A stretch of 42,892 bases of DNA from Perkinsus olseni (taxonomy: Eukaryota > Perkinsozoa > Perkinsida > Perkinsidae), in NCBI GenBank assembly GCA_013115135.1, contig JABANP010000453.1, positions 1 to 42,892 of the forward strand, given 5' to 3'. The notes below the pieces were generated by a model. It had not been told where the DNA came from. It saw only the letters and a program-made list of their open reading frames with translations, and did not search any database. The translations under genes and the position numbers were made by a program. This document shows positions 11,301 to 20,996 of this stretch, piece by piece (position 1 is the first letter of the stretch; each line of letters opens with the position of its first letter).

Positions 11301-14300
11301 TTAGCCCTACTCGATCGAACCAAACAGAGCCTGCCAATTCTGGTCGAGATTCGCGAGAGCGAATCCCAAGGAGTGATCATACACGTCCAACGACAGATCT
11401 ATTATGCTGTGACAGGGATCTCGGAAAGTATGGTTTGTCGCTCCCGAGTCTGAGAGCAGTGGGGATAGGGTGGGCCAGGGCCGTTCCTGGTACTCGAGGC
11501 CATTTACCACTACATGTTTATGTCTCTCTGGATGGGTATTGTATCACGTGTAAGAGCCGTGACTTATCCTTCCATAAGAAGGGCGCGGTGAAAATCATAC
11601 ATGATATACCGTGGATCTATGGTGCTCAGGCAGCGCAGATAAAATGTTCCTCTTGTGGGGGATTCTTCATGAGCAATAACCCAGCTTACATCCGGGGTTT
11701 ACCGCCCGAGCAGCAACTGGCCTGCCCGTATGTGTCTACACCGAAGTTAACATCTGGGATTGATCGACGAGTACTTCGTCTACTTCGGGAGGGAGGGACA
11801 GGCCATGCAGTGGCCAGGTACGTTCAAGGAGAGATGCGGAGACACTACGTCGACTGCAAACTGAGGTACGAGTCTGCTCAGAGATCGTTACTCTCCTTCA
11901 CCTCGGACAAGCCTGTGAAGCCCTACCCGGAGTACCCCGAGTTCTACGAGCCATCTCCGGCCAGTCTACTACGCTTCTTCATATTCGAAACCGAAGATGG
12001 GGCCAGAGAAATGAAGCGAGAACTCAGGGCTATAACGGCCACTTTATCATTGTCTATTGACCATCAACGCAAAAATTATTCAGCATATGGGAAGAAGGGG
12101 CGAGCTGGGCGCCCAGACTCTCATGATATGTACGGAGACTGGAGCAGTGGCGAACTGCGTGGTGGTGCCGTCTACTGCGAGCAAGCACTCAGCAAGGGCC
12201 CTAGAGGAAGTCATATCCAGATGCGACCAAAGACCAAAATATATCTACAAGGATTGCAACTGCTGTCCAGGCGTGGAAAGGTCCCGTGAAGGCGGCGGTC
12301 TCACTCACACTGTTACCACAAGCGGCCAAATTGTCAAATTAGATAGCTGTCATTTCTTAATGCGGCTATCGAAAGCCCTTCCGAGGGATCATCCAAGACG
12401 GGCTAAGGCGATCAGGGACTTGGCAGCAGCCACCTTCAGCACTCATCCGGGTGACCTAGCGGCCTTGAAGGATGCAAGGCGCAAGTGTGGTAAGGATCCT
12501 CACGCGGCGGTGACGAAAGAGGAAAAAAAATACTTGAGGAGATGCATACCACCACCGCTCCTACTGGAGCGGCGTATCATGCAAGTAATTTGTTTCTCTC
12601 GCTGCGTTGACATCACCCTGGTCTCAGGTCGTACGCCTGCATCAGGAGATTGATGAACGGCAGGTGGCGCGGTCCTATCTGTTGGGGGAAGGCAGCGAGA
12701 AGGCAGAAGACAGAGGGGTGTGCCCGTCGGATCCGTCCTATAGGCTCATCAATGGAAGTTTTCTAGAATCTCTCCGACTACAAACTATACATATTAGAAA
12801 TAATTGTCTCAGTGACAGGCCCGTACCTTATCAAGGCTCTGACCAATTACAACAACAGTGGGACATTCCTGAGAACATTCCTCAGTACCAGAGGGAGCTC
12901 GCGATGTGAAAGTTCGCATTCCAGCTTGAGTCGCTGGTATTACGGCAAATTGGGCTCGAGTCGCCGTCTCCACCAGGCCAGGCTGTGGTGGTGGGTCACA
13001 ACATACAACCGCAGGAAGCTCTCAATGGCAGGTAAGGAGATGGGGACCGGCAATTTCTCGTCTCGCGAGTACGAGATTCTCCGTCTTTTGGGTGTGTCCC
13101 TGGGATTCGGAGATTGGACGATTTGTAGCGACTCTGGGCCTCTACCCGAATTCGGCTGGGATTACTACGATGCGGAAGTTGGGCCCCTACAGAATCAATC
13201 CCGGAGTGATATTGATGACATCACTGAGGAAGAGCTACAGGAACTGGCATCATTGGAACAGACCTCGTCAGAAGGGGCCGAAGATGATATGGAGTTGAAT
13301 GTACTACTTGGTGGTGGGAATTTTGACGACGTCGCCGAATTGGAAGAGACGCAGAACTCCCATGCATCGGCGACATCCCGGATGTCACATCCGCCGAGCT
13401 GCTCCGAGCTGCTGAGGCTACAGTACCAGCTGAGGCTCCCGCCCTTGGCGAGGCGTATGTGCCTGCCGCGCCTGTCGAGGCTTCCGTGCCTGCTGAAGTT
13501 CAGCCGAATACGGCCAGAGATGATGTCCTCAGCCAGTCCCCGGTGAGGGTGAAACGCAAGAGACCCGTTACTCGGCTCAGAATGATGAGCGGAAGCCCGG
13601 CTTTTGTCGCGCCATCCTGCGAGTACAACGACGTCATGAAGGCGGCCTTCAGTAAGCTGTGGCTTAGTTTGGGCCAGCGTCGCATCATAGATGCCAGCGA
13701 GCTGCTAATGAAGAAGTACAATGCGTACTGTGCCACTGTGCGGAATAAGGAGCGCGAGCTCGGCGAAAACCAGCCCCCGTTGGAGCTACTGCCAGTTACT
13801 CTCACGGCTGTAAAGGAGTACTTGAAGGCCCGCGGAGATGAGCGAGCCGCGCCATTTAGGGCGGGGTCCTTGGACGAAGTATCCCGGGCTGAGACGAGCA
13901 ACCTGAGGGCCGCTCTCGATGCGAGCGATGATGCCTTCTGGAAGACCACAAGATCATCGGAGGAGAAAGAAGTGAGGGTGGAGGATATAGTCAGGTTGCC
14001 CCCGTCATGTGAAGCCAAACCTCCTCCCCTCCCGGAGAGTAGTGCGGCGCGAAAGAAGAGAGAAAGGGATGAGCTCAAAGAGGAGGAGACGAGGGCCAAG
14101 AAGGCTGCCCGATTAGCTAAGAAGGCGGCCTGGACTGATGCGGATGGAAAGGTTTCCGACACGAAGAAGCTCGACGACCTATTGCAGGGAAGGCAAGAGC
14201 GAGCTCTGGCCACACTCAAGAGTCTCGGACTTCAACGCGAGCGACGCAAGCCGGGAGATCCACAGATCTGCGCGGTGTGTGGACAGTTCCGTGGTAAGGC

Positions 14301-14487
14301 ACACAAGGGACCCAACAATCAAATCCATCACATCATTGGCCGCAAAGGCCGGGGAGGGGGGCGTATCTGGTGCCCATATGTGGACCCCATAAGTGAGCTA
14401 GAAGCGGCTATGGCCGATAGGCGAGAGAAACTGAAGGCCCGTAATAACCGCTACTATCAGAGGAGGAAACAACTGGAGGGAAGGTGA
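11045..14487 (+). pseudogene. DDE transposase-like gene, family member A, frameshifted
   Basis: Most divergent member of the family also seen at 16.3-20.4 and 34.5-42.9 kb. In order: a zinc ribbon (CITC near 11545, CSSC near 11645) followed by the LPPEQQLACPY segment, resembling the DUF6729 domain as I remember it; core D in SIDHQRK near 12058; D in YKDCNCC near 12252; D..H in KLDSCHF near 12342; E in RGSSRCESSHS near 12908; and a C-terminal finger (CAVCGQ ... HHIIGRKG ... WCPYVD) near 14272-14385. A 43-bp intron at 12585-12627 (GTAATTTG...GTCTCAG) restores homology to copy B. Three more frame changes, near 12070 (A run), 12800-12850 and 13330-13390, lack convincing introns and look like indels. 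No ATG opens the 5' frame, so exons are missing or lost. It is either a decayed copy or sequence error. Confidence 0.7.
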
Positions 14488-14931
14488 GGCTTGTCTTCAT
14501 GTGTTATTCACTCCGAGCCCTGCTCTGTCAGCCTGAAGAAGGCAGATGGTCGATGACCGTTGATGGTGTTGATGCTCTATGCGCTGCTGCTCTATCGCCT
14601 TAGGGATGATGAAATTGATGAATGATGCAATGGATCCAATGATCGACGCATTTGTTATTACGTCGCGTAGATTGTTTGTTGAATAAACACTATGGTGGGC
14701 AAAACGCTTGATGAGTGAGGGAGGAGAGGATCAAGTGTATGTGATGAACAGTTGACTCCCTCCTCTATCTCGACACGATTGAGAGTTTACTTTCGCATCG
14801 TGCAACGCATCATCAACCAAGGCCAAGAGTAAAGCGGGCAAGAGAGGCGATTGGAACACTTGATACGCCACTCTCTTCCCTTTCTTCCTCTCTCTTCCTT
14901 CTTCCTTCTTTTTTTCTTTTTCTTCTCTTCT
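14488..14931. other. Intergenic, A downstream region
   Basis: AT-richer sequence after the stop of copy A, with GAATAAAC near 14681 that could act as a polyadenylation signal. It then becomes pyrimidine-rich and grades into the TTCC microsatellite. No gene seen. Confidence 0.4.
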
Positions 14932-15138
14932 TTCCTTCCTTCCTTCCTTCCTTCCTTCCTTCCTTCCTTCCTTCCTTCCTTCCTTCCTTCCTTCCTTCCT
15001 TCCTTCCTTCCTTCCTTCCTTCCCTTCCTTCCTTCCTTCCTTCCTTCCTTCCTTCCTTCCTTCCTTCCTTCCTTCCTTCCTTCCTTCCTTCCTTCCTTCC
15101 TTCCTTCCTTCCTTCCTTCCTTCCTTCCTTCCTTCCTT
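14932..15138. repeat. (TTCC)n microsatellite, about 52 units
   Basis: An almost pure TTCC tetranucleotide run of about 207 bp, interrupted once by an extra C near 15021. The plus-strand ORF of repeated Phe-Leu-Pro-Ser across it is a by-product. It is preceded by a degenerate CT tract and followed directly by the tRNA-like sequence. Confidence 0.98.
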
Positions 15139-15150
15139 CAGCGTCTTTTC

Positions 15151-15225
15151 CCCCAGACCTAGCTCAGTTGGGAGAGCGCCAGACTGAAGATCTGGAGGTC
15201 CTCAGTTCGATCCTGGGTCTGGGCA
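15151..15225 (+). tRNA. tRNA-Phe(GAA)-like sequence with a 2-nt insertion
   Basis: D arm GCTC/GAGC, anticodon arm CCAGA-CTGAAGA-TCTGG with anticodon GAA at 15186-15188, and T arm CTCAG-TTCGATC-CTGGG are all well formed, so internal A and B promoter boxes are present. The acceptor is odd. The 3' strand TCTGGGC would pair with GCCCAGA, but the 5' strand is CCCCAGA, giving a C-C mismatch at the first pair. Two extra C residues then precede the usual TA before the D arm. Total length is 75 nt instead of 73. It may be a tRNA pseudogene, a SINE head, or a functional tRNA misread in a C homopolymer. Confidence 0.65.
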
Positions 15226-15265
15226 TACTTTATGATGCTTTCGGCATCCCCGTGGTACTGTGAAA

Positions 15266-15750
15266 CCGCTCCGTGCTAGTTCTGGGCGGGGTCCAGTTGG
15301 ACTGCGGGCCTGAGGCTCCAATCGAGCGAGGAATCGAACCCCAGGTGCCCTCCATTTCACGTTGAGAAACTCCACCAAAATATGAACGTTGGCGACTCGC
15401 CATCTGAGTTTGACTGCGTCTGTCAGCAGTGGTAAGGCGAGTAACGCTATATTCAGCTGTAACTCTCATACGCGTTTACTTCCGCACGTTTCGCGCCACG
15501 GGGTGGCGCAGCACGATTCGAGGCCTATTGGCACTAGATATTCTACTCGGCATATAACGGAAAATTTTTCATGCACCCCCCTCCCCCCTTCCAATGTTGA
15601 ACCACGTTCGATGACATCTCGTGGGGGGCTGGCTGCGATAACATTCAACATTGTATGGGGGGATGGGGGGTGAGCTAGCATCAGGAGACAAGTACAAGAA
15701 TACTGCCACTTCCGGCCCTCCCAGAGCTTCAAAACATTGTCAGGTTGGTC
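15266..15750 (+). repeat. 485-bp interspersed repeat, copy R1
   Basis: Matches 33613-34097 end to end in the same orientation with no indel and about seven substitutions by eye. On the minus strand it contains a canonical B box (GGTTCGATTCC, complement of 15330-15340) with a T-arm-like fold. About 35 nt upstream is a weak A-box-like TGGTGGAGTTTC, so a tRNA-derived SINE is possible. The right half is marked by C and G runs. It ends just before a GGGTCCGCGGT motif, as R2 does within about 55 bp. Confidence 0.93.
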
Positions 15751-15755
15751 AATTT

Positions 15756-15766
15756 GGGTCCGCGGT
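15756..15766 (+). repeat. GGGTCCGCGGT motif beside R1
   Basis: This 11-bp motif follows R1 by six bases. It recurs in the hairpin at 15883-15973 and near the 5' end of elements C and C'. It is probably part of the terminal or subterminal region of transposon B. Confidence 0.6.
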
Positions 15767-15882
15767 ACCCCTCTGGGCCGCCGAGATAGGTGTTTTTGGG
15801 GGGAGTTTGGGCCTCTTAGGGGTTTTCGGAGGGGTCTTTTACCACCTTGCTGCATTGATATTCCTCTACTCCCCTCCGGTCT

Positions 15883-15973
15883 GGTAGAACCGCGGACCGT
15901 GACCGCGGACCCAAATCTTTCTTTGGGTCCGCGGTTTCGGTCCGCGGTTTCCCTTAACTAACGTGGTTCTACC
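15883..15973. repeat. CCGCGG-rich inverted repeat at the 3' side of element B
   Basis: Left arm from GGTAGAACCGCGGACC through CCGCGGACCCAAA; a 6-nt centre TCTTTC; right arm TTTGGGTCCGCGGT through GGTTCTACC. The arms are complementary apart from a 2-nt mismatch and an 18-nt insertion near the right end. It holds four CCGCGG sites. It lies about 280 bp beyond the stop codon of transposase B. The shared GGGTCCGCGGT motif in elements C and C' suggests a transposase-recognition or terminal structure; that role is inference. Confidence 0.8.
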
Positions 15974-16250
15974 GCTATCTGTCGGTTCAACAGGCTCCTA
16001 AGCTTCCTGCGATGAAAGGCCTTGCTCTGCGTTGTTAATTCGTGTGCCAGGAGACGGCGGACCGTTCCTCTCCATCATTCGCAGGAATGATCGAATTGAC
16101 TGCGCAAGGCGTAACAACTAGTTGAGTTAATAACAAACAGCTTGCATCTTTAGCGTCGCAGCTAGTAGCTGCCGGCTACATTTGTTTACCAAGACCTGAG
16201 CTTCACAGATAATACCCAGCCTCTTATCGCTACCCATACGCTCCTGCTAC

Positions 16251-19200
16251 CTATTTTTCTTCCTTCACTGCTCGTCTTCTTGCATTCTCCCGACCCCATC
16301 TGGTTCTGCCGCGCCCCGCTTGCTGCTCTTCAAGAGATTGTAGGCTCTCCGCCGAGTCCAGCAGTGGACACCAAGTGAATTGCTGGAATGATCCATCATC
16401 TCGGGGAGTTCTGAATTGTCTGTGCTCGTAGATGATACCCCATCGCTCCACGGTGGTAGCATAGGCCCGCTTGCAGCGGTGACACTTCTTACCCTCACCC
16501 CCATCAATCACTTTGGCTCCCTCAAGATTAGCGCTGATCTGCCGTTCGAGCTCTCCGGCCTCCGCTCTTTGGCTTTCCTCCTCTTGAAGATCTCTTTTCG
16601 GACAGACACCGAATTTGTGAACCCCATCGTAATAATGGTCGTTGCACCCCCGCTTCAAAGGCTTACCACAGTACCGACAACGATTCAGCTTTTTGGGCTT
16701 CTTAGATCTTCGACACGAGCTGCTTGATCCGGAAGAAGAGGCCTTCGAGTACTCGACGTCTGACTCGTCTGACTTCTGACGTCGGTGCCTATGCTTCCGA
16801 CGGGTCCGCTTCCGCTTCCTGGAAGGCCGGGATGAGGCGGATCGCTCGTTCACCAGATCAGCAACAGTGGCGCCGACAGGGCCAAATCTTGCAGGGTTCT
16901 TATCCTGGCATAGAACATAAGTGCCTCGAGTGTTGGGGTCAGGGTAATCTCGATCCTCGGCAGCCAACGAACGAGCGAGCTCAGAGAATCTGAGTTGACT
17001 GGCGACTGTATCACTCCCTGCTCGTGAGGCATAAGAAGCTTCTTTTCTAGAAATCGCCAGCCATTTTTCAACTTCCATCACTGATGTAGGGTGATAAGGG
17101 CGCGGATGGCGAGCTCCAGAGGCCGTGGTTATCTGCTCCGGGATAAGATACTGCTCATTATATTTACGCAGTAATTCACTCGCAGGGGCTGACGGACTTT
17201 CACCATGCAGCTGCAGGAAAGCCTTCTCCATGATACCGTTCTCCTCGTGACGAATCGGATACACATTGGGCGTACCAGCCAAGTCCTTCAGCTTCGCGAA
17301 CTTCCTCTTGCGCTTGGGAGCTGAGGAATCAGTCACAGCTGGAGGATCAGCCGGCACTCCAGGCCCTAGTGAACCAGAGCTCCCCGGAAGCTCGGTATCG
17401 GCAGTTGATTCGTCAGAGTCGCTCTCCTGAGACATTTGAATCTCGACGATTCACCATCGCAAGTTAGCGACTTCTTACCTCAGCCGCCAGGCCTCCCAAT
17501 ATTTGCTCCTCATCCAGACCATCAACTAGTTTGGGGTCGTTATCCAAATCACGTGTCAACTCCGATAAATCCATCCCCAGCCCGTCGAGCGAATCATCAA
17601 ATGATGGGTCTACCGCGAGATTGGACCAATACATGAATCCCAAGTTGGGTAAGTCTCCCGCACTGGATTCGTCAGCAAGCCGAAAATCGGGGAACGAATC
17701 CAACATCTTTTTCCCGCCTGCAGCTACATCACGAGGGAGAAGATGTTCAGAGGGCACCGCCAGTCCCTGCTTGATGCGCTTCCGCCGGTTGATGGCGTGC
17801 ACTTGAAGGTGTAACTTGATATCGAATAAGATTGATGAAACTCGTGTGAGCTCACCAAACCCGCGTGATAGACAGCTATGCAGCATTTCATTTTTATTAC
17901 TCCCTCGATGAGACATATAGGTCATCAGCTTAATATCACTACCGCAGAAACTTTTTTCACCAAGTTCGGTGACCAGTTCACCAGGATAGCTGTCTGATAA
18001 ACATGAGCGACGTATATGTCGGACTTGCAGCTCCAGCGTGGCATAAAAAGACTCTGTTAATAACACCTCAAGACGACTACCCTTAGGGGGAAGCTCACAG
18101 GCACGACGCTCGAGGATGATACCACCACCATTACCACCACCATTACCTCCACCATTACCCTCACCATTACCACCACCATTACTTCCACCATTACCCCCAC
18201 CATTACCCCCACCATTACCACCACCATTACTTCCCACCATTACCACCATTAACATTACCATTATCCATTGCATCACCTTCGCCCTCCTCCGAACCTGCAG
18301 CTTTCTCCCGCTCCCAAGCTTCGATGCAATCCCGGTCGAGTGCTCGATAGACTGCCACCATCCTCCTCAGGCGACACTCTAACTGTTTCGGAGATGGCAC
18401 GAAACGCCGAATGTAGGTAGTTCTTTCATGTTTGTTTATCGTAGCAGGCATTCTCAATGATGCCTTCGCTGCCAACAGGGATTTGATATCAGACTCACAT
18501 TCACAAAAAAAAACCTTCCGTAAATCTCCACACAGGCGTTTAAAGAGAGGGTGGGAATGAGAACAGCAACGGGTCATTCTCATTATGCAGTGCAGAGGGT
18601 CAAGCCTCACGACCGTGGAGGTGGGTAGAATACCGTTCAATGATGTGCCGCAGCACAGGTTATCAGAGAACATCAGACGGGGAGGAGCGGCACCGAGAAT
18701 GGTGTTACGCCTTATAATGTCTTTCAAGGCGTCATGTATGTAGGAAGTTTTGGTGCTCGGCACAACCCACACCCCTAGTACAAGCCCAGTTGATGAGACG
18801 GCTGACAGGGCTTGACCCGAGGATCGTGCCGTTGTCGCCCGGCGAACCACAGATCGTTGATGGTCAATACTAAAGACCTCACCTGGAGCAACGGTGAGCA
18901 GTTCCAGAAGAATGTACTTTCGATTGAGGATATAATCTTTTATGATAATCGACAAGGCCATACCATAGCCCATCTCAAACGAAAGGATACTCGGCAACTC
19001 CGACCTGCTGGGAGCTGGTCCAAGAAATGGACTCTTCTCAGAGCTTTCCCATTTCTCTTCTAGGGCGGTTCTTCGCTCACGGTATGCCTTCTCCAATTCA
19101 CTATTAACATAGCTCAGAGTTCCAGAGATGGTGCCCCGGCCCATAAGGCTCGATCTGAATAAGGCGATGAGCGACTCACTCATACCACACGTTTTTCCGA

Positions 19201-19620
19201 CTACTGCCCCCAATCTTATCTGCATCTGTAATGGGAGGGTTTGTTGGAACTGGATATCCCATGGATACCAGCTTTTCTTACAGCGACCACAGCTCATACG
19301 TGGACATACAAGGTAGTACCAGCATCCGATACCGAAAATCCTCTTGGGGATACTCATCCTCGCGTGAGTGACGACGTCTGTGGACCCACAATCAATGACA
19401 GGACATCGGCCGCCCCGAGGGGAGTAAACGAAAGTATTTCCCCCGAAGACTTCGTCTGGGTTGGGATAAGCACGCTCAGAGACGATTTGCTGCCATGACG
19501 GATTGAATACCCAAGTGCTGTCTTCAAAGCAGCCCAGCTCATTCAAACTACGAGGAGGAGGCCTGTAGTTACAACGAGGACGCTTCTCGAGCGAGGGATT
19601 CGACTTCGGAGGGCACTAAG
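16251..19620 (-). CDS. DDE transposase-like gene, family member B (main exons)
   Basis: Best preserved family member. Counting from L/M at 19546: zinc ribbon residues C48, C53, C81, C86 and C89; core D228 (FSIDHQRS), D295 (FSDNLCC), D316..H319 (RLDPLHC); and E in HRGSNKNEMLHS near 17888. The frame breaks once, near 18233, inside a Gly/Asn minisatellite where one extra C sits in a C run; otherwise it is open to 17464. A 52-bp intron (17427-17478, GTAAGAAG...TGTCTCAG, with CTAAC inside) joins in frame to the last exon (17426-16251). That exon holds two Cys/His modules, CRYCGK...DHYYDGVHKFGVCP and CHRC...EHRQF...WCPLLD, beside a basic nuclear-signal-like stretch. No ATG opens the 19.6-kb end; the frame extends upstream to a TAG near 19619, so upstream exons are required. 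Role by family: transposition; DUF6729-like identity is from memory. Confidence 0.8.
18119..18262. repeat. 12-bp minisatellite inside gene B
   Basis: Units of the type CCACCATTACCA with small variants, read on the minus strand as Asn-Gly-Gly-Gly repeats. The tract links the D-D part of transposase B to the part carrying the E residue. One unit near 18233 reads CTTCCCACC where its sisters read CTTCCACC, and that single C accounts for the frame break. Confidence 0.9.
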
Positions 19621-20103
19621 GTAAGAGCAACGATCCCTTACTCGTTACGAGTCGCGATCCTACAATAGCTGTTCGATCAGGAATTTGCGGGCTAGCTGAC
19701 GCATCTTCACCCACACCGCTCCCCATTGACTTTTCACATTTGGAATGAGAGGTCTCGTGTGACTGAAGATGATATTATATTATTAAGATATATACTGCAG
19801 AGGCTCCATTACTACCTCCCTCTCCTGAACAGGTTCAGTCGAGTCCAGTTCAGTTTTACTCGGACTCGATTCAACAACTGTTTCTATCAGCCAATCCCAT
19901 GCCTCGCTCGAATGGGCGCGAGCCTTGCCCTCGTCTCCCTGGGAGATTATTTGGCAAAGCGAAGTTTCTCTTCGATACTTACTTGACGCTGTGGATGTCC
20001 CTCAGCGTCGCTCCCCTCGATCCCTCGCTCCCCTGCTTACTCCCAGTACTGATGGTATTGTTAGATTGACTGCCAGATCGGCCGGCCACAGTCCTTTCGG
20101 CAC

Positions 20104-20364
20104 CTATTAAGTAATTTCCTTTTACTCGCCGCGACTACCAGGCTCACCTTCTGTGGATGTCTTTTTTTCCAGGAAGGCTCTCAGCGGCATGCTATCCCGC
20201 TGCTTCCTCCGCTCCAGGATAGCTCGCTTCTCCTCGAGAACCTCTTTCGGCAGCCGCCCACTGCGTCCAAGCCGCCACTCACCAGTGGCTTCTAATGTCG
20301 CCAGGGCAGCTGCGTACTTCGGAATTTTCAAGGGCCGCTGGACGCGTTTGTGTGATGCTGGCAT
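20104..20364 (-). CDS. Small conserved first exon of transposase B
   Basis: Starts at ATG 20364 (MPASHKRVQRPLK). The centre TGEWRLGRSGRLPKEV aligns with TGSWPSLGRSGKLPEIV in the equivalent ORF of elements C and C'. A donor (GAAG|GTGAGCC) and acceptor (TTAATAG) define a 44-bp intron at 20104-20147. Splicing carries the frame G|GT into a Ser/Gly/Thr-rich exon ending near a GTAAGTATCG donor around 19984. It lies on the same strand and directly upstream of the main transposase exons, so it is probably the N-terminus of the same protein, though a separate small protein is possible. No known domain; basic N-terminus and helical C-terminus. The exons between about 19984 and 19620 are unresolved. Confidence 0.65.
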
Positions 20365-20996
20365 GCCAAACAGAAGATACCCTTAGGATACGCGTAATCT
20401 TGCGCAATAAATCACCATCGCCTCTCGGAGCAACGCCGAGGATTCCCTGACAAGCAATGCAGGGCGTGCGCGGGATGCGCGCACACGCGTGCGATGTTCT
20501 TTGCAAGGGAAATGCGAACTTTTTTTCCCAAAAACGACAACCCTGCCTTCGAACCTTACGCAGTCATACAGTACACCAAACGCCTGAAACAACACTATGC
20601 ATTCGTCTTGCCGTACGCGGAATCTCAATGATTTCAACAATTTCTTCTTCAAGAAAAAGGAATTTCTGACCACGGACACGGAAACCCTAAGCTAAGAAGG
20701 CCAAAGTAACCTAGCAGATAGCGAGAGTACGATGTAAACGGCTTCAACACAACTAAAATCGTGACTACGCGTGCCTTGCTCCGCATGTTCATTCAACGCC
20801 CCGCGCACATCTGGTACTGCAGAAGTTGTGTTGGCATTCTCTTTCAACTTGAGGCATGAGCATACTACGGAAAACCAGTTGTTTCAGTCCAGGGGACAAT
20901 GTTTAAGGCGAAAGCTCTGAATCATCACGTCATTCATTACATGCGACATTTGTTGCTATAGTTAGCTGATTCAGTTCGAATACTCTGAACACCCGA
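20365..20996. other. Intergenic region between divergent genes
   Basis: Separates transposase B (leftward) from the PHD-RING-MULE gene (rightward), so it would hold both promoters. GCGCGCACACGCGTGCG near 20475 is an imperfect palindrome. No gene seen. Confidence 0.4.

Noticed and set aside
13500..14219. 239-codon minus-strand ORF inside copy A
   Set aside because: It is antisense to the Lys/Glu-rich C-terminal part of transposase A; the Ser/Leu-rich composition is what that produces.
14851..15162. Phe-Leu-Pro-Ser repeat protein on the plus strand
   Set aside because: It is the translation of the TTCC microsatellite.
15466..15855. 129-codon minus-strand ORF over R1
   Set aside because: It spans the interspersed repeat and its junction, and the R2 equivalent does not extend the same way.
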